Source: Anaerolineae bacterium (GTDB taxonomy: Bacteria; Chloroflexota; Anaerolineae; 4572-78; J111). From it: 64,000 nt of DNA. A program made the translations under genes and the position numbers. Numbering within the stretch: position 1 is the stretch's first letter; each line of letters begins with the position of its first letter. Below are positions 1 through 8,623 of this stretch, piece after piece. Under the pieces are notes generated by a model. It worked only from the letters and a program-made list of their open reading frames with translations. It made no database searches and had not been told where the DNA came from. Location: assembly GCA_023151115.1 (NCBI GenBank), contig JAKLJP010000001.1:62001-126000 (forward strand), in the 5' to 3' direction.

Positions 1-139
1 AGCGAGGAAACTGCTTCATAAAACCTGGCCCATTTAACCGTAAAGAAGCAGAGGCGAAAAGGCCGCGGTGATTTAGCTGTGGTTTTTCATGCTATTTTCA
101 TGGTTTTGCGGTCTGATTCTATGCGTTTTTCATTGCTTA

Positions 140-155
140 TATGATACGATAAGGG
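140..155 (+). promoter_or_regulatory. Putative -10 region upstream of the Sll1863-like gene
   Basis: TATGAT at 140-145 lies in a block (ATGATACGATAAGGG, 141-155) that matches 13 of 15 bases of the block at 9515-9529 upstream of the HMA gene. No good -35 box is visible. The rest of 1-196 holds no convincing gene; an AAAGGAG ribosome binding site sits at 183-189. Confidence 0.4.
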
Positions 156-196
156 TGTGGGAGGGCTTCAAACGATTGTAATAAAGGAGAACGGCG

Positions 197-655
197 ATGA
201 TAGTGAAGGAATCTTTTCAAGACAAAATCGAGACTGCCCTGAAGGTCTGGAGAGATAGAATTGAGCAGTTGAAAGCTCAGACTATTACAGCTCAACCCGA
301 AGCTAAAGTCGCCTATCAAGAGCAATACAACAAGTTAGCTACCAGACAGGCCGAAGTGGCGCAAAAATTAGAGGCCTTGCAGCAGGCCAGCGGCGACCAA
401 TGGGAAGACTTAAGAAGTGGCGTCGAAAAGGCCCTGATTGCCTTGGAGGAAAGTTTTGACCGAGTCAAGGAAAAAGTGGCTCAAGTCGGCTGGCTCGGCT
501 GGGCCCAGGGGATGACGGAGAAACGGAAGTTTGATTCAGAGGGCTGGGCCGAAGGAATGGGACATAGGGTGGGTCATTCCGAAGGTTGGGTTGAAGGCAT
601 GGGCTACCAGCCCGAGGATTCGGTCGGCTGGGCCGAAGGAATGAAGACGTCATAA
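197..655 (+). CDS. Sll1863-family stress-response-like coiled-coil protein with C-terminal GW-EGM repeats
   Basis: The first ~95 of 152 residues are a charged helix-rich segment (KIETALKVWRDRIEQLK, ASGDQWEDLRSGVEKA) that reads like the cyanobacterial Sll1863 stress-response family, for which no enzymatic role is known. The C-terminal ~55 residues are four spaced copies of a GW(A/V)(E/Q)GM motif separated by 10-14 polar residues, an extension I do not know from the family. An AAAGGAG site 7 bases upstream supports the ATG. The protein is probably cytoplasmic because no signal peptide or membrane segment is visible. Nearby genes (ChaB-like, YflT-like) also have stress flavour. The family call rests on pattern recall. 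Confidence 0.65.
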   Translation: MIVKESFQDKIETALKVWRDRIEQLKAQTITAQPEAKVAYQEQYNKLATRQAEVAQKLEALQQASGDQWEDLRSGVEKALIALEESFDRVKEKVAQVGWLGWAQGMTEKRKFDSEGWAEGMGHRVGHSEGWVEGMGYQPEDSVGWAEGMKTS

Positions 656-690
656 TTGTTTAAAGGTTAGGCTAAACAGGTCAAAGAAAA

Positions 691-1221
691 ATGAAAAAGA
701 CGCAATACCTTGTTGCCAGCTTAAACCCTATTGCCTCCCTAATCGCCATGTTGAATAATGACGATGGCTTGACCCGCTCCCACGCCCGTAAGGCTCTGGT
801 GAAGATAGGAACCGCAGCCGTACCCTCCTTAATCCAAATCCTGACCGATCCCCAAGATCGTCTCCGCTGGGAGGCTGCCAAGGCTTTGAGCCAAATCGGT
901 GATCCAACGGCGGCATTGGCGCTGGTGAAAGCTTTGGATGACGATAATTCCGGAGTTCGCTGGCTGGCAGCCGAAGGTTTAGTTACCGTGGGGCAGGCAG
1001 GGTTGGTTCCTTTGTTGGAAGCATTGAAGCAACATTCAGATTCGGTCCGGCTGCGGGAGGGTGCGCACCACGTGCTGCGCAGCCTGGCTAGAGAGGACTT
1101 GTATGCTTCAATCGTAACACCCGTCTTAGCCGTGTTGGAGGACATCGAGCCGGCAATTCAGTTACCCTTGGCGGCGCATGCTGCGCTAAGCCTGCTCGCG
1201 CCAGCCCTGGACTGGCATTGA
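691..1221 (+). CDS. HEAT-repeat protein
   Basis: 176 residues made of about four helical repeats of ~30 residues, for example SHARKALVKIGTAAVPSLIQIL, LRWEAAKALSQIGDPTAALALVKAL and VRWLAAEGLVTVGQAGLVPLLEAL. These are the HEAT/PBS-lyase type, in which an Arg-Ala-Ala-Leu helix pairs with a hydrophobic helix. Such proteins are scaffolds or phycobilin-lyase relatives, and nothing here indicates lyase activity. It starts 35 bases after the upstream gene and may be co-transcribed. The ribosome binding site is weak (GTCAAAGAAAA). Partner and role are unknown. Confidence 0.75.
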   Translation: MKKTQYLVASLNPIASLIAMLNNDDGLTRSHARKALVKIGTAAVPSLIQILTDPQDRLRWEAAKALSQIGDPTAALALVKALDDDNSGVRWLAAEGLVTVGQAGLVPLLEALKQHSDSVRLREGAHHVLRSLAREDLYASIVTPVLAVLEDIEPAIQLPLAAHAALSLLAPALDWH

Positions 1222-1299
1222 ACCTCTTGAAAAAGGTGGACTCATGCATGGAAAGGGTGTTAGTCGGATAACGAAATTATCTCCCAATAGGATCATGGT

Positions 1300-2613
1300 A
1301 TGACATTAATGGTCCAAGCGCCTGCTTGGGTAACTACCCCAAGCACGGTTGTCGAAGGTAGCTTATTAACCACGATTTTCGCTCACCTTGATCGGGCTTG
1401 TGACCAGCTCGCCCTCGACGATGGCCTGCGCGCCATCCTCCGGCAGCCGGAGCGCGAACTGACGGTGGCGTTGCCGATTATCCGCGATGATGAGACCATC
1501 TCCGTTTATACCGGTTATCGAGTGCAACACTCCTCGGCGCGGGGACCGTGCAAGGGTGGCCTGCGCTTCCACCCAAGTATCAACCTGGAAGAGGTGCGCG
1601 CCCTGGCCATGCTGATGACACTCAAATGCGCCGTCGCTAATTTACCCTTCGGTGGAGCCAAAGGGGGAGTCGTGGTCGAACCGGCTAGCCTGTCTGAGAG
1701 TGAATTAAGGCGGCTGACCCGGCGCTACGCGGCCATGATCCTGCCGATCCTGGGCGGCAAGCGGGATATCCTGGCACCTGATATTAATACCAACGAACAA
1801 ACGATGACCTGGATTGTGGACACGATTTCTATGCTTCAGGATCAGGCTATGCCCGAGATTGCGACCGGCAAACCAATTTCCCTGGGCGGCTCCCCAGGAC
1901 GAAGCGAGGCGACGGGGCGCGGTATTGCCATCGCTGCCGTCGAGATGCTGGGCCGGCAGGGGTGCGACCCCAGGGCAGTCCGGGTAGCCGTGCAGGGCTT
2001 TGGCAAGGTTGGCTCGGCTGTCGCTAACATCTTAGCCCAGGAGTATGGTTGTAAGATTGTGGCCGTCAGCGATGTGAGCGGTGGTCTGTACAACCCAAAC
2101 GGCCTTGATTTGCCTGCCTTGACTGAATACATTCGCCATAACCCTGGCCTGCTGCTCTCTGAATACAGCGCCGATGGCCAGGCCAGCTCGATCACCAACG
2201 CCGAACTGCTCACGCTCGACGTGGACGTACTGATCCCGGCGGCCATTGAAAATCAACTCACCGCCGAGAATGCCAATCAGATTCGCGCCAGCCTGATCGT
2301 AGAGGGTGCTAATGGACCGACGACTTTCGAAGCCGAGGCAATCCTCCGGGAGCGCGGTATTGCCATCGTTCCCGATATCCTGGCCAATGCCGGTGGGGTC
2401 ATCTGTTCCTACTTTGAGTGGGTGCAGGGGCGGCAATGGTTCTTCTGGGATGTGGCCGAGGTGCGTAGACAACTGGCTAAAATGATGGGACAGACTTTCA
2501 ACGAAGTGTGGTCACTGGCCAGCGAGCGGAATCTTGACCTGCGGACAGCGGCTTATCGGCTGGCTGTGCACCGGGTCGCTGAGGCCATTCAGCAGCGCGG
2601 CCTGTTCCCTTAA
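1300..2613 (+). CDS. gdhA: Glutamate dehydrogenase (Glu/Leu/Phe/Val family)
   Basis: This enzyme reversibly deaminates glutamate to 2-oxoglutarate with NAD(P). At 437 residues it has the usual length of the hexameric bacterial/archaeal class. The substrate domain carries KGGLRFHP (residues 85-92), TLKCAV (K109) and PFGGAKGG with the catalytic lysine K121. The dinucleotide-binding domain has GFGKVGS near residue 230. The C-terminal NAGGVICSYFEWVQ segment is also typical. The start MTLMVQAP was chosen because it is the first ATG after a stop-rich gap; a weak AGGAT lies upstream. It may be co-transcribed with the hypothetical gene 48 bases downstream. Confidence 0.93.
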   Translation: MTLMVQAPAWVTTPSTVVEGSLLTTIFAHLDRACDQLALDDGLRAILRQPERELTVALPIIRDDETISVYTGYRVQHSSARGPCKGGLRFHPSINLEEVRALAMLMTLKCAVANLPFGGAKGGVVVEPASLSESELRRLTRRYAAMILPILGGKRDILAPDINTNEQTMTWIVDTISMLQDQAMPEIATGKPISLGGSPGRSEATGRGIAIAAVEMLGRQGCDPRAVRVAVQGFGKVGSAVANILAQEYGCKIVAVSDVSGGLYNPNGLDLPALTEYIRHNPGLLLSEYSADGQASSITNAELLTLDVDVLIPAAIENQLTAENANQIRASLIVEGANGPTTFEAEAILRERGIAIVPDILANAGGVICSYFEWVQGRQWFFWDVAEVRRQLAKMMGQTFNEVWSLASERNLDLRTAAYRLAVHRVAEAIQQRGLFP

Positions 2614-2661
2614 ACAGGGCTATTCCGATGGTCAATAGGTAATAATCAAAGGAGTTTAACG

Positions 2662-3219
2662 ATGACCCTGACTTTTTCTCACCCCGGAACTATTGACACC
2701 TTTTCTCCTACCCAGGTCACTCATCTGGAAAAGGTAGCTAAAAAAATCTGCAACGCGGCGCTGGCCGAGGCCTCTATCAGGCTAATGCCGGTCCAACAGG
2801 AGTTGGGCCTGGAGTACCTGTTCCAACATCGCAATTTTGTCCAGGACTTCAAGTATAGCCTGGCTAAAGAGGTGGCCCAAACCCTGGCCCAACACGACAA
2901 GCGCGTCCGGGCCGTCTACTGGTTCGAGCCGGCGGCCAATCCCGATGTTGAGGCAGGAGAGTATTTCCTTGTGGGGCCCACCATCCATCTGCTGGTGTTG
3001 GTGGAAGCGGCTTCCGCCGTGCTGGACACCTTTGTAGCTGCGCTGGAGCGGGGGCTTATCGAGTGCCTCAAAGAGCTGCCCTCAGTCTTATTTACCGAGT
3101 GTCGCCTGCTCCTCGATGTCAATCTGGTGACGCCAGAGGCCGTTGAGCGCCGCACCGGCTTGGCCAATCTGCTGTCATCCATCTTTGCCCCACCCCTCAA
3201 GTTGTGGGAACGGACATAG
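2662..3219 (+). CDS. Hypothetical protein following glutamate dehydrogenase
   Basis: 185 residues with a good AAAGGAG site before the ATG. I do not recognise a family. The protein is soluble in appearance, with a helical N-terminal half and an alternating hydrophobic stretch (PTIHLLVLVEAASAVLDTFVAALERGLIECL) near residues 108-140 that reads more like a strand-helix unit than a membrane helix. The YWFEPAANPDVEAGEYFLVGP segment may form a beta-sheet core. The 48-base gap suggests co-transcription with gdhA, but no functional link can be drawn. Confidence 0.7.
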   Translation: MTLTFSHPGTIDTFSPTQVTHLEKVAKKICNAALAEASIRLMPVQQELGLEYLFQHRNFVQDFKYSLAKEVAQTLAQHDKRVRAVYWFEPAANPDVEAGEYFLVGPTIHLLVLVEAASAVLDTFVAALERGLIECLKELPSVLFTECRLLLDVNLVTPEAVERRTGLANLLSSIFAPPLKLWERT

Positions 3220-3305
3220 GGTCAAGCCCATTTACCCATCTGACACCTCTGTTGAGAACAGAAGGGAAACCCCAATCATAAACTAAATTTATGAGGAGCT
3301 TAAAG

Positions 3306-3599
3306 ATGAGATATAAGAGTGTGAATGATTTACCAGAAGTCTTACGAGATTTGTTACCCAATAAAGAGGCCCAACAGGTTTATCTCGAGGCGTATAACGA
3401 AACCTGGGACGCCTACAATCAGGATGAAGAAAGGGGACAACTATCTCGCGACGCCGAAGCCCACCGGGATGGCTGGGCGGCCGTTCAACGAGAGTTTGTC
3501 CAGGATCGGGAAAAGGGCGGTTGGTATCGCAAAGGCGAAGGGTATCAAGAAGAGAAGGCTGAGGGTTTCATCGAGAAAATCAAAAGTTTAGTCATGTAG
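3306..3599 (+). CDS. ChaB-domain protein
   Basis: 97 residues. The N-terminal ~60 match the ChaB fold: YKSVNDLPEVLRDLLP, then AQQVYLEAYNETWDAY and RDAEAHRDGWAAVQREF. ChaB is named from a putative cation-transport-regulator locus in E. coli, but its biochemical role is poorly defined. An ATG at 3291 is in frame, but GAGGAG at 3292-3297 sits 8 bases before the ATG at 3306 and the ChaB homology begins there, so 3306 is preferred. The C-terminus (KGEGYQEEKAEGFIEKI) is charged and helical. Confidence 0.78.
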   Translation: MRYKSVNDLPEVLRDLLPNKEAQQVYLEAYNETWDAYNQDEERGQLSRDAEAHRDGWAAVQREFVQDREKGGWYRKGEGYQEEKAEGFIEKIKSLVM

Positions 3600-3666
3600 A
3601 TTGGAACTATCAATTGCAGAAGATGATCCCAGATACTCCAAATAATCTCGTGAATGGAAGCCAACT

Positions 3667-4014
3667 ATGAAGATCGTAACTGGATTGTTTCACAGCCATC
3701 AAGAGGCCAAACAGGCCCTCGCTACCCTCGAGAGACACAGCTTCAGTTGCAACGAGGGAGTGACCTTGATTGACCCAAGCAAACATTCTCATGCTTCGCT
3801 TGATGAACAAGCAGCAAGTACGCTCGACGTCAGCCTGGTCCGGCTGGGTATTTCGGCGCAAAAAGCCCCCTCATATTCTCGAAGCTTAAAGCAGGGTAGT
3901 AAACTCATCGTGGTCAAAGTAGAGGATCACCGTGCTCTGGAAGCATTAAACCTGCTATATGAGGCTGGCGCCGCCGAATCAGATTATCGAGCCCTGGTCC
4001 ATCGCGGCGAGTGA
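3667..4014 (+). CDS. YflT / general-stress-17M-like small protein
   Basis: 115 residues beginning MKIVTGLFHSHQEAKQALATLERHSF, the strand-helix pattern that opens the heat-induced stress protein YflT/17M domain. There an XVVGVFDS-like strand is followed by a helix and a second strand. The second half (GSKLIVVKVEDHRALEALNLLYEAGAAE) repeats the ferredoxin-like strand-helix unit. No catalytic residues are evident. It sits among other small stress-type genes. Assignment is by fold pattern only. Confidence 0.55.
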   Translation: MKIVTGLFHSHQEAKQALATLERHSFSCNEGVTLIDPSKHSHASLDEQAASTLDVSLVRLGISAQKAPSYSRSLKQGSKLIVVKVEDHRALEALNLLYEAGAAESDYRALVHRGE

Positions 4015-4071
4015 TATAACAGAGCGGACAAGGGGAAGTAACTGTCTTTTGTACAGAGGTAGAGGTTGACC

Positions 4072-4599
4072 ATGAATTATCTGCTTAACCAAAGCATAGT
4101 GAGGAGAAATTTTGATAGACTCGACCAGGCCATCACTCGTTGGATGGCCCGCTATGGCATGTTCATTTTACGAATTGGATTGGGAATTGTCTTTTTCTGG
4201 TTCGGCGCTTTGAAGCTCATCCCCGGCCTTAGCCCGGCCGAAGATCTGGTCCGTCACACCATCTACCTGGTAGACCCCAACCTCTTTTTGCCGATCTTGG
4301 CTATTTGGGAGGTCCTGATCGGGTTGGGCTTGATTTTCGGCAAATATATGCGGGCTACTTTACTGTTGCTCTTTTTACAGATGCCGGGCACAGCCTTGCC
4401 CCTGGTCATCTTGCCCGAAGTCGTCTGGACTGCCTTTCCCTATGGCCTGACCCTGGAGGGCCAATACATCATCAAAAATCTTGTTCTAATCGGCGCAGGT
4501 CTGGTGTTAGGGGGCACGGTTCGGGGCGGTCGGCTTGATCCAGAACCTCGGCCAGGCTCGTGCTCTCCTTGCGTTCAGACAGGAACATTGATTTCCTGA
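4072..4599 (+). CDS. DoxX-like integral membrane protein
   Basis: 175 residues with about four hydrophobic helices: [62 protein letters not shown] and [13 protein letters not shown]. The FWFGALKL and EVLIGLGLI motifs resemble the DoxX/YkgB group of small quinone-linked or stress-related membrane proteins, whose function is mostly unknown. The ATG at 4072, preceded by AGAGGTAGAGG, is preferred over the in-frame TTG at 4066. The C-terminus after the last helix is short, polar and has two cysteines. Confidence 0.65.
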   Translation: MNYLLNQSIVRRNFDRLDQAITRWMARYGMFILRIGLGIVFFWFGALKLIPGLSPAEDLVRHTIYLVDPNLFLPILAIWEVLIGLGLIFGKYMRATLLLLFLQMPGTALPLVILPEVVWTAFPYGLTLEGQYIIKNLVLIGAGLVLGGTVRGGRLDPEPRPGSCSPCVQTGTLIS

Positions 4600-4648
4600 T
4601 AACGTGGTCTTACTCCCCAAATTTAGAGTTGCTGCAATCCACAGGCTC

Positions 4649-4697
4649 TTGACAAGTTTCTCTTCTTCAGTATAATAGTAGTTGTAATAACAACTAC
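4649..4697 (+). promoter_or_regulatory. Promoter with palindromic operator upstream of the TrmB-family gene
   Basis: Consensus -35 TTGACA (4649-4654) and -10 TATAAT (4671-4676) are separated by 16 bases. Directly after the -10 is a perfect inverted repeat, arms GTAGTTGT (4678-4685) and ACAACTAC (4690-4697) around AATA, covering the expected transcription start. This placement suggests a repressor operator, most simply for the adjacent TrmB-family protein acting on its own promoter. Confidence 0.75.
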
Positions 4698-4711
4698 GCT
4701 TTGGAGAAATA

Positions 4712-5617
4712 ATGAATTACTCAATAACCTCCTTGCAGCAACTTGGCTTCTCAGAATATGAGGCACGGGCGTACACTGCCTTGCTCCAGCACAGTCCTCT
4801 CAATGGTTACGAGTTGGCTAAATTATCCGGCTTGCCTCGGGCCAATATCTACGGCGTGTTACAAAAGTTGGAAGAGCGGGGAGCGGTGATCCGGCTCGAC
4901 ATACCTGGAGGCCAACAGTATGCCCCCCTGCCGGCCGAGGAACTCATCCAGCGGCTCCGCACTCAATTCCAGGAAACCCTGGATACTGCTCAGCAGGCAT
5001 TAAACGAGATCAGTAGTCCAGCCGAATACGAGTATGTAGGCAATACGCGGGGTTATCCCGCGTTATTAGAACACGCCCGCGCCCTTCTCAAGGCTGCTCA
5101 GGAACGGGTTCTCCTGGCCATTTGGCCTCAGGAAGCTTTGAACTTGGCCGAGCCCCTGGCCCAGGCAGATGCACGAGGTGTAGAGATAACCACCCTTTGC
5201 CTGGCTGCTTGCCCTCAGGAATGTGGCGGCTGCCGGGGCCAGATTTATCGTTACCAGGTTGCCCCCGAACAGCGACGCCAACGTTGGTTAGTTGTGGTGC
5301 CGGATCGAGCCGAGGTTCTGACCGGCGAAATTGGTCCAGGTGAAGAAGCTTTAGCCATCCGCACCCGCCATCGGCTCCTGGTAGAGCTGGCCACCTGGTA
5401 TATTCGCCACAGCATTGCTGTGGCAGCGATCGTGAGTGATTTGGGGAGCCGCCTGGGAGAGCTACTGAGGGTGGAGACCCAGGCGATACTCGGCTCCCTT
5501 GATCCTAATGAACAGAAGGAGGGCTGGTTGGAGCAGATGATCCGCCTTGTAGGTCGCCAGGGTAATGGAGCAATCTCCCCTGCGGATGATCCTTCCGAGA
5601 AGAAGATCACCGCTTAG
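4712..5617 (+). CDS. TrmB-family transcriptional regulator
   Basis: 301 residues. The N-terminal ~75 form a winged helix typical of TrmB (LGFSEYEARAYTALLQHSPLNGYELAKLSGLPRANIYGVLQKLEERGAV), followed by a short coiled coil and a phospholipase-D-like sensor region (residues ~110-230). The TrmB family usually senses sugars in archaea; bacterial members are varied and the ligand here is unknown. It lies directly behind a strong promoter with a palindrome over the start site, which suggests autorepression. folE begins 32 bases downstream, so the regulator probably controls folate or tetrahydropterin synthesis as well. A cluster of cysteines (LCLAACPQECGGC, residues ~162-174) is unusual and could bind metal or sense redox state. 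Confidence 0.8.
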   Translation: MNYSITSLQQLGFSEYEARAYTALLQHSPLNGYELAKLSGLPRANIYGVLQKLEERGAVIRLDIPGGQQYAPLPAEELIQRLRTQFQETLDTAQQALNEISSPAEYEYVGNTRGYPALLEHARALLKAAQERVLLAIWPQEALNLAEPLAQADARGVEITTLCLAACPQECGGCRGQIYRYQVAPEQRRQRWLVVVPDRAEVLTGEIGPGEEALAIRTRHRLLVELATWYIRHSIAVAAIVSDLGSRLGELLRVETQAILGSLDPNEQKEGWLEQMIRLVGRQGNGAISPADDPSEKKITA

Positions 5618-5649
5618 GTATCTGTAATTAGAAGGAGTGTTTTTAGTAA

Positions 5650-6291
5650 ATGTTACAATTGAATCAATTGGATTTTGTTGAAAAGGCCGAATTCGGCGAA
5701 TTTGTCCCCTCTAATGATCCAGTAGCCCACTTGACTCGAAATCTGCTGCTTAGCCTGGGTGAAGACCCCACTCGAGAAGGGTTACAGCGGACTCCGGAAC
5801 GAGTCGCCCGCATGTATGAAGAACTCCTGGCCGGCTACCAAATGGACCCGGTGGCCTTGATCAATGGGGCTATTTTTGAGGCCGATTATGATGATATTGT
5901 CGTCGTCCGGGATATTGATTTCTTCAGTCTGTGCGAACATCACATGCTACCGTTCTACGGTCAAGCGCACGTCGCGTATATTCCAGATGGTAAGATCCTG
6001 GGCCTTTCTAAAGTGCCACGAACTGTGGAGATGTTTGCCCGGCGCTTACAAGTTCAGGAGCGCATGACGGAGCAGATTGCCAAATTTCTGGAGACGACCC
6101 TCCAGCCTAAGGGAGTGGCCGTCATTGTTGAGGCAGCGCATATGTGTGCCCGCATGCGGGGGATCAAGAAAAATGGGACCCATATGGTAACGAGGGCCAT
6201 GCGAGGCGTTTTTAAGACCGATCGCCAGGCCCGCAATGAATTGATGGCCGTTCTACAGAATGGAAATATGAGTATTGCTGAGGGAGCATAG
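5650..6291 (+). CDS. folE: GTP cyclohydrolase I
   Basis: Converts GTP to 7,8-dihydroneopterin triphosphate, the first step of tetrahydrofolate and pterin synthesis. At 213 residues it has normal length. Zinc ligands C95 and H98 (in SLCEHHML) and C166 (in [11 protein letters not shown]) are present, and so are the substrate-binding LGLSKVPR segment and the conserved [10 protein letters not shown] end. AGAAGGAGTG upstream supports the start. It follows the TrmB gene by 32 bases and is probably in its operon. The enzyme acts in the cytosol as a decamer. Confidence 0.95.
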   Translation: MLQLNQLDFVEKAEFGEFVPSNDPVAHLTRNLLLSLGEDPTREGLQRTPERVARMYEELLAGYQMDPVALINGAIFEADYDDIVVVRDIDFFSLCEHHMLPFYGQAHVAYIPDGKILGLSKVPRTVEMFARRLQVQERMTEQIAKFLETTLQPKGVAVIVEAAHMCARMRGIKKNGTHMVTRAMRGVFKTDRQARNELMAVLQNGNMSIAEGA

Positions 6292-6381
6292 GTTCTCGCG
6301 GTGGATAAAAATCTAACTAACTTTCGTATTCATTTAGACCTATAATCCTCCAGAAAAGTTTTTGCCCAAACGAGATACTTG

Positions 6382-6430
6382 GTTGCGTCTTGCGTGTTCC
6401 GTTTTACGCAAGACGCAACACGCAAGACGT
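6382..6430. repeat. Heptad-repeat hairpin element
   Basis: The segment is built from 7-base units (GCGTCTT, GCGTGTT, then ACGCAAG, ACGCAAC, ACGCAAG) that fold back on themselves. Arms CGTCTTGCGTGTT (6386-6398) and AACACGCAAGACG (6417-6429) are perfectly complementary. It lies between folE and the flavoprotein gene and is one of four such elements in this window. Confidence 0.75.
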
Positions 6431-6482
6431 ACTCGCACCTCAGCGAAAATTTATCTGGATAGCTATATTACAGGAGACAACG

Positions 6483-7679
6483 ATGTGGCACTATAAATAT
6501 CTTATTATTGGCGGCGGCATGACCGCCGATGCAGCGATAGATGGCATTCGCCAGGTAGACTCTGAAGGCGCCATCGGGCTGATCGGCGCCGAAGTGAAGC
6601 CGCCCTATAATCGCCCACCCCTGACCAAGGGGTTGTGGCAAGGGAAACCGTACGAAAAGATATGGCGCGGGACACCGGCCAAGGAAGGCGTGACCCTGCA
6701 CCTGGGGCGAATGGTCCAGAGCCTGGACACGACAAACAAATGTGTGACCGATGATCAGGGGAGCGTCTATACCTATGATAAACTGCTCCTGGCGACGGGG
6801 GGAACGCCGCGACGCCTCTCCTTTGGGGGCGATGAGATCATCTACTATAGAACTGTGGCTGACTATCACCGTCTGCAAACGCTCACCGAACAAGGCCAGC
6901 GCTTCGCGGTCATTGGTGGCGGATTCATTGGCTCGGAGATTGCCGCAGCCCTGGCTCTGAATGGAAAGGAAGTGACGATGGTCTTTCCGGATACCGGCAT
7001 CGGGCAGCGTATCTTCCCAGCCGACCTGGTTCAATTCCTGAATGATTTCTATCGCCAAAAAGGGGTCGAGATCGTGGCGGGAGCAACGGCGACCGGCCTG
7101 GAAAAGTCTGACGGGCGCTGGGTTCTAAAGATTCGTGATGACCACAACGGCAGTGACCGGAACATTGTGGCCGATGGGGTTGTGGCGGGGATTGGCATCC
7201 AGCCGAATGTCGAACTGGCTAAGTCAGCCGGGCTGGAGGTGGATAACGGCATTTTAGTTGATCCATCTCTGCGGACGAGCCAGCCTGATATCTACGCGGC
7301 TGGGGATGTGGCTTCCTTTTATAACCCCGCCCTGGGGACACGCCTGCGGGTGGAACACGAGGATAATGCCAACATGATGGGCAAGCTGGCCGGTCAGGCG
7401 ATGGCTGGCGAGAAGGTGGCTTACCACCACTTACCCTTCTTTTACTCAGATTTGTTTGAGTTGGGTTATGAAGCCGTCGGTGAACTGGACTCCCGCCTGG
7501 AGACCGTGGCGGATTGGCAGGAGCTGTACCGTAAGGGTGTCGTGTACTATTTACGGGAGGGCCGGGTTCGCGGGGTGCTGCTGTGGAATGTCTGGGAGCA
7601 GGTCGAGGCGGCCCGGGAACTGATTGCCCAACCTGGCCCATTTGGGCGGGAAAACTTAAAAGGGAGGCTGCCAGCGTAG
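6483..7679 (+). CDS. FAD/NAD(P)-dependent oxidoreductase, ferredoxin-reductase type
   Basis: 398 residues from the ATG at 6483, which follows CAGGAG and directly opens the FAD-binding strand (YLIIGGGMTADAAIDGI). An in-frame start further upstream would lie inside the heptad-repeat hairpin and is rejected. Order of motifs: FAD GxGGM near residue 11, ATGGTPRRL near 105, NADH-binding VIGGGFIGSEIAAAL near 145, and IYAAGDVA near 275 for the FAD ribityl contact. The layout fits the rhodocoxin/BphA4/AIF group that passes electrons from NADH to a ferredoxin or rubredoxin. No ferredoxin gene is adjacent, so the partner is unknown. Confidence 0.85.
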   Translation: MWHYKYLIIGGGMTADAAIDGIRQVDSEGAIGLIGAEVKPPYNRPPLTKGLWQGKPYEKIWRGTPAKEGVTLHLGRMVQSLDTTNKCVTDDQGSVYTYDKLLLATGGTPRRLSFGGDEIIYYRTVADYHRLQTLTEQGQRFAVIGGGFIGSEIAAALALNGKEVTMVFPDTGIGQRIFPADLVQFLNDFYRQKGVEIVAGATATGLEKSDGRWVLKIRDDHNGSDRNIVADGVVAGIGIQPNVELAKSAGLEVDNGILVDPSLRTSQPDIYAAGDVASFYNPALGTRLRVEHEDNANMMGKLAGQAMAGEKVAYHHLPFFYSDLFELGYEAVGELDSRLETVADWQELYRKGVVYYLREGRVRGVLLWNVWEQVEAARELIAQPGPFGRENLKGRLPA

Positions 7680-7727
7680 TAGATGAAGGCTTAACTGCCC
7701 AAATAGCACGAGTTATCAAAAGGAGAT

Positions 7728-8396
7728 ATGATGAAAATTTTTTTAGATACAGCGGTATTGGATGAAATTCGAACTGTAGCTGAGTGGGGAATTTTGGATG
7801 GCGTGACCACGAACCCTACCCTGGCCGCCAAAGCCGGTCGAGCGTTTCAAGAAAATATTCTGGCGATTAGTGAGATGATTGGCGAACGAGCGACAGTCAG
7901 CGCCGAAACGGTGAGCCTGGAGGCAGACGCGATGGTGCGCGAGGCCAAGTTGGTGACTTCGTGGGCGCCGAATGTGATTGCTAAAATTCCCTGCACCCCA
8001 GAGGGGATAAAAGCAGTCTGGCAGTGTACTCAAGCCGGGATTCCCACCAACGTCACCCTGGTCTTCAATGCGACCCAAGGGCTGCTGGCCATGAAAGCCG
8101 GGGCCACCTATGTTAGCCCTTTTGTCGGCCGTCTTGACGATGCGGGCCAGAATGGAATGGAAGTCGTAAAGCAGCTTACCCAAATCAAGCGAAATTATGG
8201 CTTCACGACGGAAGTACTGGCCGCCAGTATTCGCCATCCCTTGCACGTGATCGAGGCGGCATTGGCCGGGGCTGACATTGTGACCATGCCCTTTACCGTG
8301 CTCATGCAGATCGTCAAACACCCCCTCACGGATGTAGGTCTGGAGCGCTTCCTCAAGGATTGGCGGACCATCCCTCCAGAGCTGCGGCCTTTCTGA
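7728..8396 (+). CDS. Transaldolase / fructose-6-phosphate aldolase (TalC/Fsa subfamily)
   Basis: 222 residues, the short class I aldolase form. MKIFLDTA opens the barrel; GVTTNPTL (residues 26-33), NVIAKIPCTPEG with Schiff-base K86, and YVSPFVGRLDD (residues 128-138) are diagnostic. Family members perform either sedoheptulose transaldolase or dihydroxyacetone aldol reactions, and sequence reading cannot separate the two. AAAGGAG precedes tandem ATGs at 7728 and 7731. The gene is separated from the flavoprotein by only 48 bases and may share its transcript. Confidence 0.9.
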   Translation: MMKIFLDTAVLDEIRTVAEWGILDGVTTNPTLAAKAGRAFQENILAISEMIGERATVSAETVSLEADAMVREAKLVTSWAPNVIAKIPCTPEGIKAVWQCTQAGIPTNVTLVFNATQGLLAMKAGATYVSPFVGRLDDAGQNGMEVVKQLTQIKRNYGFTTEVLAASIRHPLHVIEAALAGADIVTMPFTVLMQIVKHPLTDVGLERFLKDWRTIPPELRPF

Positions 8397-8623
8397 ACGG
8401 GGGCATGCGAGCTAAAAATTCTTGTCTGACCGAGCAGTACAACGCTGATGAGCTATTTATCACGCAGATTAAGGAGGAGATTGAATCGCGATCAGTATGC
8501 CTCTTCTCTTACATTCGCTCTTGGTTTTAGAATGAGCGCTTCAACCTCCTCACCACGTGCGGCGGGAAAGCTGGCATTTTCAGTCGAGACGTGCTAAGAT
8601 CGGCTGGAGAAGAAGCATATCCC

